DNA of 64,000 nt from Ancylobacter crimeensis (GCF_023016805.1 NZ_JALKCH010000004.1:310001-374000); one strand, 5' to 3'. Positions 8,852 to 17,297 are shown, counted from the first letter of the stretch. The notes: generated from the letters alone by a model not told the origin. Program-made: numbers and translations.

Positions 8852-10114
8852 TCATTTGCCCTTACGCGCGCCAAGCCCGCGTTCGACGCGAGCATACCAC
8901 GAGAGCATTGCGGAGAGTGCAACCATGAGTGCAATGCCGGCGACGCTGAGCACCAACTGCATCCAAACGGTGCCGACGACCTCGTTCAGCACGAAATGTG
9001 CGGCAAAAGAAAGGAAGACTCCGAAACAGAAGATCTCCAGCGAGTGCTGGCCGCACAAAATCATCGGCCGCAGCACCGGCGCCTCGAGCAGCGCCGCGTT
9101 CGGCGGTATCAGGCGGACGGTGACCACCGCGAGCGCGAGGAAGTGCAGCAGGCGCAGCGGGGCGAGGTCGGTCTTGCTGATCGGGTAGATGAAGCGGCCC
9201 ACGGCGTCCGGCACGAAGCCTTCCATCGGCGGCCACCACCAGCTCAGGACCACCAGGAGCGACAGCACGAGATAGAGGCTCGCCAGCACCAGCACGGCCC
9301 GGTTGCGCACCAGCGCGCCCAGCCGGTCGCTCCCGCCGAGCCCGCACCAGCCGCCGAACACGAACAGGAACTGCCAGGCGATCGGGTTGAAGAACCAGCC
9401 GCGGTCGTCGGGATAGGCGGTGAAGTTCCAGCCGAACCAGCCCGCGCCGAGCCAGATGAGGAAGGAGACGACGAGCGTGGTGTCCGGCAGCCGCTTCAGC
9501 AGCCACAGCACGGGCGGGAAGCTCGCCAGCAGCACGATGTAGAGCGGCAGCACGTCCATGTTGGCCGGGCGGAAGCGCAGCAGCAGTGCCTGCACGAGCG
9601 CGACGTCGGGCTCGCTCAGAAATTGCAGCGCGCCCATCTCCTCGGCGTAGAGCGGGTTCGAGAACCGGCCGATGACGTAGGAGATCTCCGCCAGATACAC
9701 CACGAACAGGAAGATGAAGGCGACATAGAGCTGCCACGCCCGCCGCAGGATGCGTGCGGAGGTGACGAAGGTGCCGCTGCTGTCCATCTGCCGCCCATAG
9801 ACCAGAGCGGCCGTGTACCCGGAGATGAAGACGAAGATTTCGGTGGCGTCGGAAAAGCCGAAATTGCGCGTGGTGAACCAGTTCAGCACGTTGTTCGGCA
9901 CATGGTTCAGGAAGATGAACCACAAGGCGAGGCCGCGGAACAGGTCGAGCCTCAGGTCGCGGCCGGTGCGGGCCGGCTTCTCGCCCGCCCGCCCGTCCTT
10001 GCCGGAGGTGTCTTCCAGGCTGGCGTCGCCGGGGGGCAGCACGCTCGATGCCCCGCGACGCAGTTCCGGGGAACGTTGCCGATCGAGCGTTGCCTGCTCG
10101 CTGCCGTGCCGCAC
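8852..10114 (-). CDS. OpgC-family membrane acyltransferase
   Basis: About 420 residues with roughly ten hydrophobic segments. The signature opening is DLRLDLFRGLALWFIFLNHV, followed by NWFTTRNFGFSDATEIFVFISGY, as in OpgC proteins that succinylate osmoregulated periplasmic glucans. Members of the wider acyltransferase_3 group carry acyl groups across the inner membrane onto glycans. A 65-residue polar cytosolic N-terminus precedes the first membrane span. Two close GTG codons (10120 and 10114) are possible starts; 10114 has the better spacing from GGAAGG. It starts 17 bases after the DUF308 gene and is followed by two SGNH genes, suggesting one glycan-modification operon. Confidence 0.85.
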   Translation of the reverse strand: MRHGSEQATLDRQRSPELRRGASSVLPPGDASLEDTSGKDGRAGEKPARTGRDLRLDLFRGLALWFIFLNHVPNNVLNWFTTRNFGFSDATEIFVFISGYTAALVYGRQMDSSGTFVTSARILRRAWQLYVAFIFLFVVYLAEISYVIGRFSNPLYAEEMGALQFLSEPDVALVQALLLRFRPANMDVLPLYIVLLASFPPVLWLLKRLPDTTLVVSFLIWLGAGWFGWNFTAYPDDRGWFFNPIAWQFLFVFGGWCGLGGSDRLGALVRNRAVLVLASLYLVLSLLVVLSWWWPPMEGFVPDAVGRFIYPISKTDLAPLRLLHFLALAVVTVRLIPPNAALLEAPVLRPMILCGQHSLEIFCFGVFLSFAAHFVLNEVVGTVWMQLVLSVAGIALMVALSAMLSWYARVERGLGARKGK

Positions 10115-10131
10115 CGCCACCGGCCTTCCGC

Positions 10132-10710
10132 TCAGCTCTTGAGTCGCAGGCCGAGCATCAGCACCGCGACGCCGTTGAAGACGAGGTCGATGCCGAGCAG
10201 CAGGCCCAGCACCCACAGCGTGTTCGCCGGCCAGCCCATCACGATCAGCGCGCCGAGCACCAGCGTGGCGATGGCGGAGACTACCAGCCAGCCCCAGCCC
10301 GGCGCCGGGCGGGCGCCGAAGCCCGCCGCAAGGCGGAAACCGCCGGCGATCAGCAGCGAGAAGCCGAGGATCAGCGTGATGATCCCGGCCGCGACGACGG
10401 GATTGATGATGGCGATGGCGCCCGCAACAAGGTGCAACAGGCCGTCGAGCAGCCAGAAGGCGAAGGAGCCCCAGCCCTTCACGCCAAAGGCGTGGATGAT
10501 CTGCGCGACGCCGCTGATGGTGAGGAACACGCCGAGCGTGACCACGGAGAGCACCGTGCCCACCACCTCATTGCCGAGGATGTAGGCGCCGGCGAGGATC
10601 ATCAGGATGCCCAGGGCGACGAACCAGCCCCATTTTGCGTGGAGCGCGGCGAGCTTGCCGGCGATCTGGCTGCCGGGCGACGGCGAGAGGGAGTCGGATG
10701 GAAAGGTCAT
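10132..10710 (-). CDS. DUF308 / HdeD-family membrane protein
   Basis: A 192-residue integral membrane protein with six hydrophobic helices in three Gly/Ala-rich pairs (for example GWFVALGILMILAGAYIL and GLLHLVAGAIAIINPVVAA). This is the layout of the HdeD family, linked to acid stress in enterobacteria; the molecular function is unproven. The ATG at 10710 has GGGGTG seven bases upstream. It is probably the first gene of the minus-strand unit running into the OpgC-like gene. Confidence 0.85.
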   Translation of the reverse strand: MTFPSDSLSPSPGSQIAGKLAALHAKWGWFVALGILMILAGAYILGNEVVGTVLSVVTLGVFLTISGVAQIIHAFGVKGWGSFAFWLLDGLLHLVAGAIAIINPVVAAGIITLILGFSLLIAGGFRLAAGFGARPAPGWGWLVVSAIATLVLGALIVMGWPANTLWVLGLLLGIDLVFNGVAVLMLGLRLKS

Positions 10711-10999
10711 TGATGCACCCCATGATACCCCGACGCGAGAACGCTCTCGCGCCTTCGGTGTTCCCGTGCCAGCTACTGATGCCTGATGCTCAGGCCGTGT
10801 GCCGGGAGCGTGCCGGCATGTTAGCTGTCCGCCGGGCACAGGGCACGCGCGGAGATGGAGAAACGTCGAAATCCGCACAGCCATCGCCATCATTCGCGGC
10901 CGCGTTGACGGTTTTTCGGAGTGCGGGCGATGGAACGGGACGCTTTCCCATCCTGGTGTGCAGCGTGCCCGGCGGGCGGTACCATGGGAGCAGGCAGGC
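10711..10999. other. Intergenic region between divergent DUF308 and MOSC genes
   Basis: 289 bases with no convincing gene. A small hairpin (CGCGAGA / TCTCGCG, 10734-10751) lies just upstream of the DUF308 start. The region must hold both divergent promoters, but I could not assign -35/-10 boxes with confidence. Confidence 0.4.
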
Positions 11000-11608
11000 A
11001 TGAGCGCGACTCAGGGCGAACTTTTCGGGGCGGCAAGCATTCCTGCGCAGCGCTTCAAGGCGCGGCTGGCCCGGCTCCTGGTGGCCGATGGCGAGGGGTT
11101 CGTCACGCGGCCGGTCGCGCGCTGCGCGCTGACGCTGGAGGGAATCGGCGGGGATCGTCACGCCGGGTTTTCCCGCGGCGCGGATGCGCGGGTGCCGTGG
11201 TTTCCGCGCGGCACGCCGATCCGCAACAGCCGGCAGATCTCCATCGTGGCGCCGGACGAACTCGCGGCCATCGCGCAGGGCCTCGCCATTCCCGTGGTCG
11301 AGGCCGAATGGCTCGGCGCCAATCTGGTGCTGGAGGGCGTCCCCGACCTGACCCTGCTCCCGCCGGGCACGCGGCTGCACATGGCAGGCGGCGCGACGCT
11401 GGCGGTGGAGGGAGAGAACGCCCCCTGCCGGCATGCCGGGCGGGCGGTCGCGGCGCATCATCCGGCGCGGAGCGGGCTTGATCTGGATTTCGTCAAGGCC
11501 GCGGTCGGATTGCGCGGCCTCGTCGCGTGGGTGGAGAGGGCCGGGGAGATCGAGGCGGGCACGCAGGTCGAGGTGCGGGTGCCCGCGCAGCGTCCGTGGC
11601 GACGCTAA
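11000..11608 (+). CDS. MOSC domain-containing protein
   Basis: A 202-residue protein with a MOSC (molybdenum cofactor sulfurase C-terminal) beta-barrel. It carries GIGGDRHAGFSR, LGANLVLEG and the conserved cysteine in VEGENAPCRHAGRAV. MOSC proteins are thought to bind sulfur or the molybdenum cofactor; the stand-alone bacterial type (YiiM-like) detoxifies N-hydroxylated compounds in some species. Nothing here shows which role applies. The start is chosen because the family N-terminus begins shortly after it. It is convergent with the L,D-transpeptidase. Confidence 0.85.
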   Translation: MSATQGELFGAASIPAQRFKARLARLLVADGEGFVTRPVARCALTLEGIGGDRHAGFSRGADARVPWFPRGTPIRNSRQISIVAPDELAAIAQGLAIPVVEAEWLGANLVLEGVPDLTLLPPGTRLHMAGGATLAVEGENAPCRHAGRAVAAHHPARSGLDLDFVKAAVGLRGLVAWVERAGEIEAGTQVEVRVPAQRPWRR

Positions 11609-11642
11609 CAGCGAGCCCACGCCGCAGGGACCCACGCCCTCA

Positions 11643-11677
11643 AACGAAAAGCGCCCGGCACGAGGCCGGGCGCTATC
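11643..11677 (-). terminator. Terminator of the L,D-transpeptidase gene
   Basis: A 10-bp perfect stem (AGCGCCCGGC / GCCGGGCGCT, 11650-11674) is followed on the minus strand by TTTTCGTTT. It lies between two convergent genes and may work in both directions. Confidence 0.8.
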
Positions 11678-11702
11678 GTTCAGGCCGAAAACCGAAGCGC
11701 GC

Positions 11703-12797
11703 TCAGCGCACCGCGGAGGAGGCGGGGGCGCTGACCGGGATCGGCTGCGCGGAGGGCGCGACCGACGCGGTTTTCTGCGGGTCGGAGGCCGGGAGCACGA
11801 CGACCCTGGTGCCGAGCTTCACGCGGTCATAAAGGTCTTCCACGTCCTCGTTCAGCATGCGGATGCAGCCGGAGGACATGAACTTGCCGATGGTCGACGG
11901 CTGGTTGGTGCCGTGGATGCGGTACACGGTGGCGCCGAGATACATGGTGCGGGCGCCGAGCGGATTGCCCGGGCCGCCGGCCATGAAGCGCGGCAGATAG
12001 GGCTGGCGCTCGATCATCTCCGCCGGCGGGCGCCAGTCGGCCCATTCCTTCTTGGCGGTGATCTTCTCGGTGCCGGCCCAGGTAAAGCCCTCGCGGCCGA
12101 CGCCGATGCCGTAGCGCATCGCCTTGCCGCCGGGCATCACCAGATAGAGGTGGGTGTTCGGCGTGTCGATGATGATGGTGCCGGGGGCTTCCTTGCCGGT
12201 GTAGTCCACGAGCTGCTTCTGCAGGTCGGGGCGCAGCGGCTCGGGCGTACCCTCTTCGGGCTGGTCTTCCGGCGGCAGCATGGCGACGCTGGAGCCGTTC
12301 GCGCCTTGGCCAGCGCTCTGGGCCGCGCTCTGGCCGACACCCGCCGGGGGAACCGCGCCGACGGGCTGCGGCGCGCCATAGGCGGCCTGCTGCTGGGCCG
12401 GATAGGCGGGAGCCTGCTGCTGGGCGGGATAGCCCTGGCTGGCGGTCGCGCCATAGGGCGAGTTCATGCCCGCCGGGGGCTGGCCGGAATAGGCGCCGGC
12501 GGGATAGCCGGCAGGAACGTTGGTCGGTGCGCTCGCATGGGCGGCGGGCTGGCCATAGGCCGGCTGGCCCTGCGGGGCCGCAGCCTGGCCGGCGCCATTG
12601 GCCGAACCATAGGGATCATAGGCCGCCGGAACCTGCGGTGCCGGCATCTGCTGCTGGGCATCAGCCGCCGGAGCCTGCTGCTGGTAGTCGCCCTGGTCGC
12701 TGGACTGGGCCGGATAATACTGTGCAGACGCGAAGCTGACGGTGGTGAGCAGCGAAATCGCGACGGCGGGAACGAGCGTGAGGCGAATGGCCATCAT
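11703..12797 (-). CDS. L,D-transpeptidase (YkuD family), exported
   Basis: 364 residues: a signal peptide (cleavage near SFASAQ), then about 150 residues rich in Ala, Gln, Pro and Tyr (repeated QQ.PAYPAQQQ-like units). The YkuD catalytic domain carries HGTNQPSTIGKFMSSGCIRM, with the catalytic Cys near residue 311. Such enzymes make 3-3 peptidoglycan cross-links or attach proteins to the wall. The disordered linker probably spans from membrane to wall. The start at 12797 (ATGATG after CAGGAT) is preferred to 12812, which has no ribosome site and would add residues before the signal peptide. Confidence 0.92.
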   Translation of the reverse strand: MMAIRLTLVPAVAISLLTTVSFASAQYYPAQSSDQGDYQQQAPAADAQQQMPAPQVPAAYDPYGSANGAGQAAAPQGQPAYGQPAAHASAPTNVPAGYPAGAYSGQPPAGMNSPYGATASQGYPAQQQAPAYPAQQQAAYGAPQPVGAVPPAGVGQSAAQSAGQGANGSSVAMLPPEDQPEEGTPEPLRPDLQKQLVDYTGKEAPGTIIIDTPNTHLYLVMPGGKAMRYGIGVGREGFTWAGTEKITAKKEWADWRPPAEMIERQPYLPRFMAGGPGNPLGARTMYLGATVYRIHGTNQPSTIGKFMSSGCIRMLNEDVEDLYDRVKLGTRVVVLPASDPQKTASVAPSAQPIPVSAPASSAVR

Positions 12798-12950
12798 TGA
12801 TCCTGCAGGCATGATGTGCGGGACGATTGAGGGTGGAGATGACGCAGGAAGAAGGCAGGTTCAAGACCAGATTGAAGCGGCGCCTGCCATGATCGTTACA
12901 CATATGCGTGCAGCGCAGGGGTGATGCGGCAACGCCACACTCGCCTGACG

Positions 12951-13538
12951 TTACGTCCTCTCCGACGGTGCCGCCCCTTTGCGGCGTTCCTCCTGTTCCT
13001 GCCTCCAGCCCACCACGGCCTCCGGGAGGGAATCGGTCGAGGTGAAATAGGGCTTGATGTCGAGCAACGGCGTGCCGTCCAGGCAGTCCAGCCCCACCAC
13101 GGAAAGCCCGTCCGCATCGAGTCCCACCACCCGCACCGCGCTGAGCGCGATCGGGTTCGGCCGGGCCGGGCTGCGCAGGGCGAAGGTGCCGCGGCCGGTG
13201 CCGTGGATGCGAGGGGTCTGTACCACGAGATTCCGCGGCGCCCGGTCCATCCAGTAGAGCAGCCACAGATGCGTGGTGCCGGCCAGATCGGCAAGTCCCG
13301 GACGGTAGAGCCGGTCGAGTTCCACCCGGCAGACCGCATCGCTCTCGCGTCCGTTCTTCGGGCATTGGCGGCGCTCGATCCAGGGCGTGCGCAGCCTGCC
13401 GATGAAATGCAGCCCGGCGTCGAACGTCTCCGGCAGGGTTATGGCGACCTCGCCCGGCCGGGCGCCGAAGCTCTCGGGGTCCTCGGCGCGCGAACCGCGT
13501 GCGAGGGGCGGGCGGGGGATGTTGCCGGGTTCACTCAT
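12951..13538 (-). CDS. trmO: tRNA (N6-threonylcarbamoyladenosine-37-N6)-methyltransferase TrmO
   Basis: A 195-residue UPF0066/TsaA-type protein. Family hallmarks are IGRLRTPWIERRQCPKN near residue 45, then LVVQTPRIHGTGRGTFALRSPARPNPIALS and LDGTPLLDIKPYF. The enzyme uses SAM to add a methyl group to t6A at position 37 of some tRNAs. It is divergent from the ArsR-methyltransferase regulator, and the 107-base gap holds that regulator's operator palindrome. The start is not certain because the ribosome site is weak. Confidence 0.88.
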   Translation of the reverse strand: MSEPGNIPRPPLARGSRAEDPESFGARPGEVAITLPETFDAGLHFIGRLRTPWIERRQCPKNGRESDAVCRVELDRLYRPGLADLAGTTHLWLLYWMDRAPRNLVVQTPRIHGTGRGTFALRSPARPNPIALSAVRVVGLDADGLSVVGLDCLDGTPLLDIKPYFTSTDSLPEAVVGWRQEQEERRKGAAPSERT

Positions 13539-13607
13539 GGAAAAACGCTCATCGGGCGGCACGGGCTGTGCGTCGCGCTCACGATCCGCTTGCATACAAG
13601 TAAGATA

Positions 13608-13631
13608 AGACATAAAGATATCTTTATATCT
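13608..13631. promoter_or_regulatory. Operator palindrome upstream of the ArsR-methyltransferase/met operon
   Basis: ATAAAGATATCTTTAT (13612-13627) is a perfect 16-bp palindrome. After one mismatched pair, three more pairs match outwards (24 bp in all). It lies 18 bases before the regulator's ATG. ArsR-family regulators bind such imperfect or perfect inverted repeats. An ArsR-type regulator called SahR is known to control methionine-cycle genes in Proteobacteria, so this is probably its autoregulatory site. The site is read directly; the regulator assignment is inferred. Confidence 0.75.
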
Positions 13632-13645
13632 AATGTGAGGTGGCG

Positions 13646-14692
13646 ATGCCCGTTCAGATGCTCAACCTGCCGGCGCTGCTCGACGGCCTGAAGGCGGCCG
13701 GCGAGGACACGCGCCTCAGGCTGCTCGCGCTGATCGGCGACGGAGAACTCACCGTCTCCGAGCTTACCGATATTCTCGGCCAGTCGCAGCCGCGTATTTC
13801 CCGCCATCTCAAGCTGCTCACCGAGGCCGGGCTGGTGGAGCGGTTCCGCGAGGGGAGCTGGGTGTTCCATCGCCACGGTACGGAAAGCTCCGCCTCCATG
13901 CTCACCGCCGCCCTGCTGGCCCTGCTGGACCGGGACGACCCGGTGCTGCTGCGCGACCGCGAGCGTCTCGTCGAGGTGCGCGCGGCGCGGGCGGAGGCGG
14001 CGCAGGCCTATTTCCGCGCCCACGCCCATGAATGGGACGCCCTGCGCAAGCTGCATGCCCCCGAGCGCGAGGTCGAGGCCGCCATCCGCCACGCTCTCGG
14101 CCGGGGCCGCATCGATTCGCTGCTCGATCTCGGCACCGGCACCGGGCGCATCCTCGAACTGTTCGCCCCGCAGATCGGGCGCGGCGTCGGCATCGACCTC
14201 TCCGCCGACATGCTCGCCGTGGCGCGCGCCAATCTGGAGCGCGCCGGGGTGCGCAACTGCACGGTGCGGCAGGGCGATATCTACGGCCTGCCGCTGCCGC
14301 GCGACCAGTTCGACGTGGTGATCGTGCACCAGGTGCTGCACTTCCTCGACGACGTGCCCCGCGCACTGAAGGAGGCCGCCCGCATGCTGAAGCCGGGGGG
14401 GCGGCTGCTGGTGATCGACTTCGCCCCGCACGGGCTGGAATTCCTGCGCGAGCAGCACGCCCACCGCCGCCTCGGCTTTTCCGCGGAGGCGATGACCGCC
14501 GCGCTGCTTCAGGCCGGCGTCGTCCCGCGCACCCACACCGAGCTCGCGCCGCACCGGAACCTGTCGGCGGGCGAGACCGCGCATGAAGCCCTCACCGTGT
14601 CGCTGTGGCTGGCGCAGGACCCCCGCCCGGGGGATGCCGTGCCGGACCGCGACGCCAACAACGAGACGGAAGACCGCAAGGAGGTCGCCTGA
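13646..14692 (+). CDS. ArsR-family regulator fused to a SAM-dependent methyltransferase domain (SahR-like)
   Basis: 348 residues. Residues 1-100 form a winged helix (LRLLALIGDGELTVSELTDILGQSQPRISRHLKLLTEAGLV) without an obvious metal-binding ELCVCDL-like motif. Residues about 140-330 form a class I methyltransferase domain (LLDLGTGTGRILELF, VIVHQVLHFLDD, LKPGGRLLVIDF). The fusion upstream of metF suggests that the methyltransferase fold senses SAM or SAH instead of, or as well as, modifying a substrate. GAGG lies five bases before the ATG. The end overlaps metF by one base (TGATG), so they are co-translated. Confidence 0.88.
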   Translation: MPVQMLNLPALLDGLKAAGEDTRLRLLALIGDGELTVSELTDILGQSQPRISRHLKLLTEAGLVERFREGSWVFHRHGTESSASMLTAALLALLDRDDPVLLRDRERLVEVRAARAEAAQAYFRAHAHEWDALRKLHAPEREVEAAIRHALGRGRIDSLLDLGTGTGRILELFAPQIGRGVGIDLSADMLAVARANLERAGVRNCTVRQGDIYGLPLPRDQFDVVIVHQVLHFLDDVPRALKEAARMLKPGGRLLVIDFAPHGLEFLREQHAHRRLGFSAEAMTAALLQAGVVPRTHTELAPHRNLSAGETAHEALTVSLWLAQDPRPGDAVPDRDANNETEDRKEVA

Positions 14693-15609
14693 TGCCCACC
14701 GAGACCGAGCGCCGCAGCCGCCGCAGCAGCGGGCGTCCCATCGCCGTGTCCTTCGAGTTCTTCCCGCCGAAGACCCCGGAGATGGAGGCGACGCTGTGGA
14801 ACTCCATCACCCGGCTGGCGCCGCTGGCACCGAAGTTCGTCTCGGTGACCTATGGCGCCGGCGGCTCCACCCGCGAGCGCACCCACGCCACGGTCGCTCG
14901 CATCGTGGAGGAGACGCGCCTTGCCCCGGCCGCCCATCTCACCTGCGTCGCCGCGGCGAAGGGGGAGGTCGACGAGGTGGTGCGCGGCTATTGGGATGCC
15001 GGGGTGCGCCACATCGTGGCCCTGCGCGGCGATCCGCCGGGCGGTGTCGGCCAGGCCTATGAACCGCATCCGCAGGGCTACTCCTCCTCGGCCGATCTGG
15101 TGGCCGGGGTGCGGCGCATCGCCAATTTCGAGGTGTCGGTCTCGGCCTATCCGGAAAAGCACCCGGAGAGCGCGTCCTTCGATGTCGATCTCGACATCCT
15201 GCAGGCCAAGGTGGAGGCCGGGGCGACCCGTGCCATCACCCAGTGCTTCTTCGATAACGACATCTATTTCCGCTATCTCGACAAGGTGCGCGCCCGCGGC
15301 ATCGACGTGCCGGTGGTGCCCGGCATCCTGCCGGTGAGCAATTTCAAGCAGGCCCGCAACTTCGCCGAGAAGACCGCGACCTACATGCCGGACTGGATCG
15401 CCTCGCGCTTCGAGGGGCTCGACAACGACCCCGAGACCCGCAAGCTGATCGCCGCGGCGGTGGCCGCCGAGCAGGTGTTCGACCTCGTGGACCGCGGGGT
15501 GACCGAGTTCCACTTCTACACGCTGAACCGGGCCGACCTCGTCTACGCGATCTGCCACCTGCTGGGCATCCGCCCCCCGGCCGCGGCGGAGGGCGCGGCG
15601 GCGGCGTAG
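14692..15609 (+). CDS. metF: Methylenetetrahydrofolate reductase
   Basis: A 305-residue FAD enzyme of the MetF family that reduces 5,10-methylene-THF to 5-methyl-THF for methionine synthesis. Recognisable segments are SFEFFPPKTPEMEATLW at the N-terminus, FVSVTYGAGGSTRERTH, ALRGDPP and ITQCFFDNDIYFRYLD. A near-perfect Shine-Dalgarno (AAGGAGGT) precedes the ATG, which sits inside the stop of the regulator gene. Its product feeds the split MetH encoded about 550 bases downstream, beyond a repeat-flanked DUF559 gene. Confidence 0.96.
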   Translation: MPTETERRSRRSSGRPIAVSFEFFPPKTPEMEATLWNSITRLAPLAPKFVSVTYGAGGSTRERTHATVARIVEETRLAPAAHLTCVAAAKGEVDEVVRGYWDAGVRHIVALRGDPPGGVGQAYEPHPQGYSSSADLVAGVRRIANFEVSVSAYPEKHPESASFDVDLDILQAKVEAGATRAITQCFFDNDIYFRYLDKVRARGIDVPVVPGILPVSNFKQARNFAEKTATYMPDWIASRFEGLDNDPETRKLIAAAVAAEQVFDLVDRGVTEFHFYTLNRADLVYAICHLLGIRPPAAAEGAAAA

Positions 15610-15617
15610 GGGCGTGA

Positions 15618-15655
15618 CCCCTCACCCCAACCCTCTCCCCGACGGGGAGAGGGAG
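15618..15655 (+). repeat. REP-like palindromic repeat, copy A
   Basis: CCCCTCACCC followed by a 10-bp stem CCCTCTCCCC-GAC-GGGGAGAGGG (15631-15653). Copies B and C (15707-15754 and 16105-16143) share the stem. Copy A begins 8 bases after the metF stop codon. Confidence 0.85.
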
Positions 15656-15680
15656 CAGTGTACGATGGCGGAGATGTCGC

Positions 15681-15696
15681 GCCCGAAAGATCGGGC
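15681..15696. repeat. Central hairpin of the A/B repeat pair
   Basis: GCCCGA-AAGA-TCGGGC, a 6-bp stem with a tetraloop, sits midway between copies A and B. The 137-bp A-hairpin-B block looks like a BIME-type composite. Confidence 0.6.
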
Positions 15697-15706
15697 ACGA
15701 CGCCTT

Positions 15707-15754
15707 GACCTCTCCCCGAGGGGGAGAGGTCGGCGCGGAGCGCCGGGTGAGGGG
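15707..15754 (-). repeat. REP-like palindromic repeat, copy B (inverted relative to A)
   Basis: An 11-bp stem GACCTCTCCCC-GAG-GGGGAGAGGTC (15707-15731), a small GGCGC/GCGCC hairpin, then GGGTGAGGGG (15745-15754), the exact reverse complement of the outer arm of copy A. A and B therefore form one large inverted repeat in front of the DUF559 gene. Confidence 0.82.
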
Positions 15755-15773
15755 GAGCGCCGAGGTGGCGTTG

Positions 15774-16145
15774 ATGAAGGACCGCATCGCACGAGCCCGA
15801 CGCCTGCACCGCGACCAGACCGAGGTCGAGCGCCTCCTCTGGTCCCGCTTGCGCGATCGCCGGCTGGCGGGGTGGAAATTCCGCCGTCAGGTGCCTGTCG
15901 GACCCTATGTCGTGGATTTCCTCTGCGCCGACGCGAAGCTCGTGATCGAGCTTGACGGCGGCCACCACACGCCGGAAGCGGATGCGGAACGAACCCGGAT
16001 GATCGAGGCCGACGGCTATCTCGTCATTCGTTTCTGGAATAACGACGTGCTTGAAAATCTTGACGGCGTGCTGCGGCGCATTCTTGAAAGCCTGCGCCCG
16101 GCACCCCCTCACCCCGACCCTCTCCCCCACGGGGAGAGGGAGTAG
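15774..16145 (+). CDS. DUF559 domain protein (Vsr-like endonuclease fold)
   Basis: A 123-residue DUF559 protein. The family core is clear: [36 protein letters not shown] then [11 protein letters not shown] and [13 protein letters not shown]. The fold is related to very short patch repair endonucleases, with the Asp of VVDF and Glu of IELDG as likely metal ligands; activity is unproven. The last dozen residues ([11 protein letters not shown]) are encoded by repeat copy C, and copies A and B precede the gene. It separates metF from metH, whose ATG follows 11 bases after its stop. A longer frame from 15705 reads through repeat B and is unlikely to be the start. Confidence 0.8.
   Translation: MKDRIARARRLHRDQTEVERLLWSRLRDRRLAGWKFRRQVPVGPYVVDFLCADAKLVIELDGGHHTPEADAERTRMIEADGYLVIRFWNNDVLENLDGVLRRILESLRPAPPHPDPLPHGERE
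16105..16143 (+). repeat. REP-like palindromic repeat, copy C
   Basis: CCCCTCACCCC followed by the stem CCCTCTCCCC-CAC-GGGGAGAGGG (16118-16140), in the same orientation as copy A and almost identical to it. It overlaps the 3' end of the DUF559 gene and abuts the metH ribosome site (AGGAGG, 16144-16149). Confidence 0.85.
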
Positions 16146-16156
16146 GAGGCCCACCC

Positions 16157-17242
16157 ATGACCGCCACCGCCACGTCTGCAACCGCGCCCGCCTCCACCTT
16201 CGCCGCCCTCAAGGACGCCGCCCGGCAGCGCATTCTCATCCTCGACGGCGCCATGGGCACCATGATCCAGCAATTGAAGCTGGACGAGGCCGGCTATCGC
16301 GGCGAACGGTTCCGCGACTGGCCGCGCGACGTGAAGGGCAATAACGACCTGCTCAACCTCACCGTGCCGGATGCGGTGCGCGACATCCACCTCGCCTATT
16401 TCATGGCCGGGGCGGACATCGTCGAGACCAACACCTTCTCGGGCACCACCATCGCCATGGCCGATTACGGCATGGAGGAGCTGGTGCGGGAGCTGAACGT
16501 GGAGGGTGCCCGGCTCGCCAAGGAGGCCGCCCTCATCGCGCAGGAGAAGGACGGCCGCCCTCGCTTCGTCGCCGGCGCCATCGGGCCGACCAACCGCACC
16601 GCCTCGATCTCGCCGGACGTGAACGACCCCGGCTTCCGCGCCACCTCCTTCGACGAGCTCGCCACCGCCTATGGCGAGCAGGCGGCCGCGTTGCTCGACG
16701 GCGGGGCCGACCTCTTGCTGATCGAGACCATCTTCGACACGCTGAACGCCAAGGCGGCGATCTTCGCCATCGAGCGGCTGTTCGAGGCGCGCGGCCTGCG
16801 CGTGCCGGTGATGATCTCCGGCACCATCACTGACTTGTCCGGCCGCACCCTCTCCGGCCAGACGCCCGAGGCGTTCTGGAACTCGGTGCGCCACGCCGCG
16901 CCCTTCTCCATCGGGCTGAACTGCGCGCTGGGGGCCAAGGAGATGCGCGCCCATATCGACGAACTGTCCCGCATCGCCGACACGCTGGTCTGCGCTTATC
17001 CCAATGCCGGCCTGCCCAACGAATTCGGGCTCTATGACGAGAGTCCGGCGGCGATGGCGAAGCTGGTGGGGGCGTTCGCGGCGTCCGGCCTCGTCAACAT
17101 CGTCGGCGGCTGCTGCGGCACCACGCCGGACCACATCCGCGCGATCGCCGAGGCGGTGGCGCCTCATCCCCCGCGCGACATCCCCACCATCGCCCCGCGC
17201 CTGCGGCTGTCGGGGCTGGAGCCGTTCGAGCTACGGGCGTGA
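16157..17242 (+). CDS. metH: Methionine synthase, homocysteine-binding subunit (N-terminal half of split MetH)
   Basis: A 361-residue protein equal to the first module of cobalamin-dependent methionine synthase. [12 protein letters not shown] opens the barrel, and the zinc ligands are the Cys of GLNCALG and the Cys pair of [10 protein letters not shown]. It ends at [10 protein letters not shown], exactly where the linker to the folate domain lies in one-chain MetH. The second polypeptide begins 55 bases later in another frame. This is a clean two-gene split as in some other Alphaproteobacteria (Caulobacter has one), not a frameshift. AGGAGG lies 7 bases upstream of the ATG. Confidence 0.93.
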   Translation: MTATATSATAPASTFAALKDAARQRILILDGAMGTMIQQLKLDEAGYRGERFRDWPRDVKGNNDLLNLTVPDAVRDIHLAYFMAGADIVETNTFSGTTIAMADYGMEELVRELNVEGARLAKEAALIAQEKDGRPRFVAGAIGPTNRTASISPDVNDPGFRATSFDELATAYGEQAAALLDGGADLLLIETIFDTLNAKAAIFAIERLFEARGLRVPVMISGTITDLSGRTLSGQTPEAFWNSVRHAAPFSIGLNCALGAKEMRAHIDELSRIADTLVCAYPNAGLPNEFGLYDESPAAMAKLVGAFAASGLVNIVGGCCGTTPDHIRAIAEAVAPHPPRDIPTIAPRLRLSGLEPFELRA

Positions 17243-17297
17243 ACGCCGTCCGCCTGCCTCGCCTTTTGTCCGCGCTTTACTGGAACGAGCCCCTGTC

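Noticed and set aside
7973-10585. 870-codon plus-strand frame over the OpgC/SGNH cluster
   Set aside because: The minus-strand genes have signal peptides, membrane segments and catalytic motifs. The plus frame is composition noise.
17243-17297. Frameshift between the two metH parts
   Set aside because: The break falls exactly in the inter-domain linker, each part has a proper start or stop, and the same split is known in other Alphaproteobacteria.
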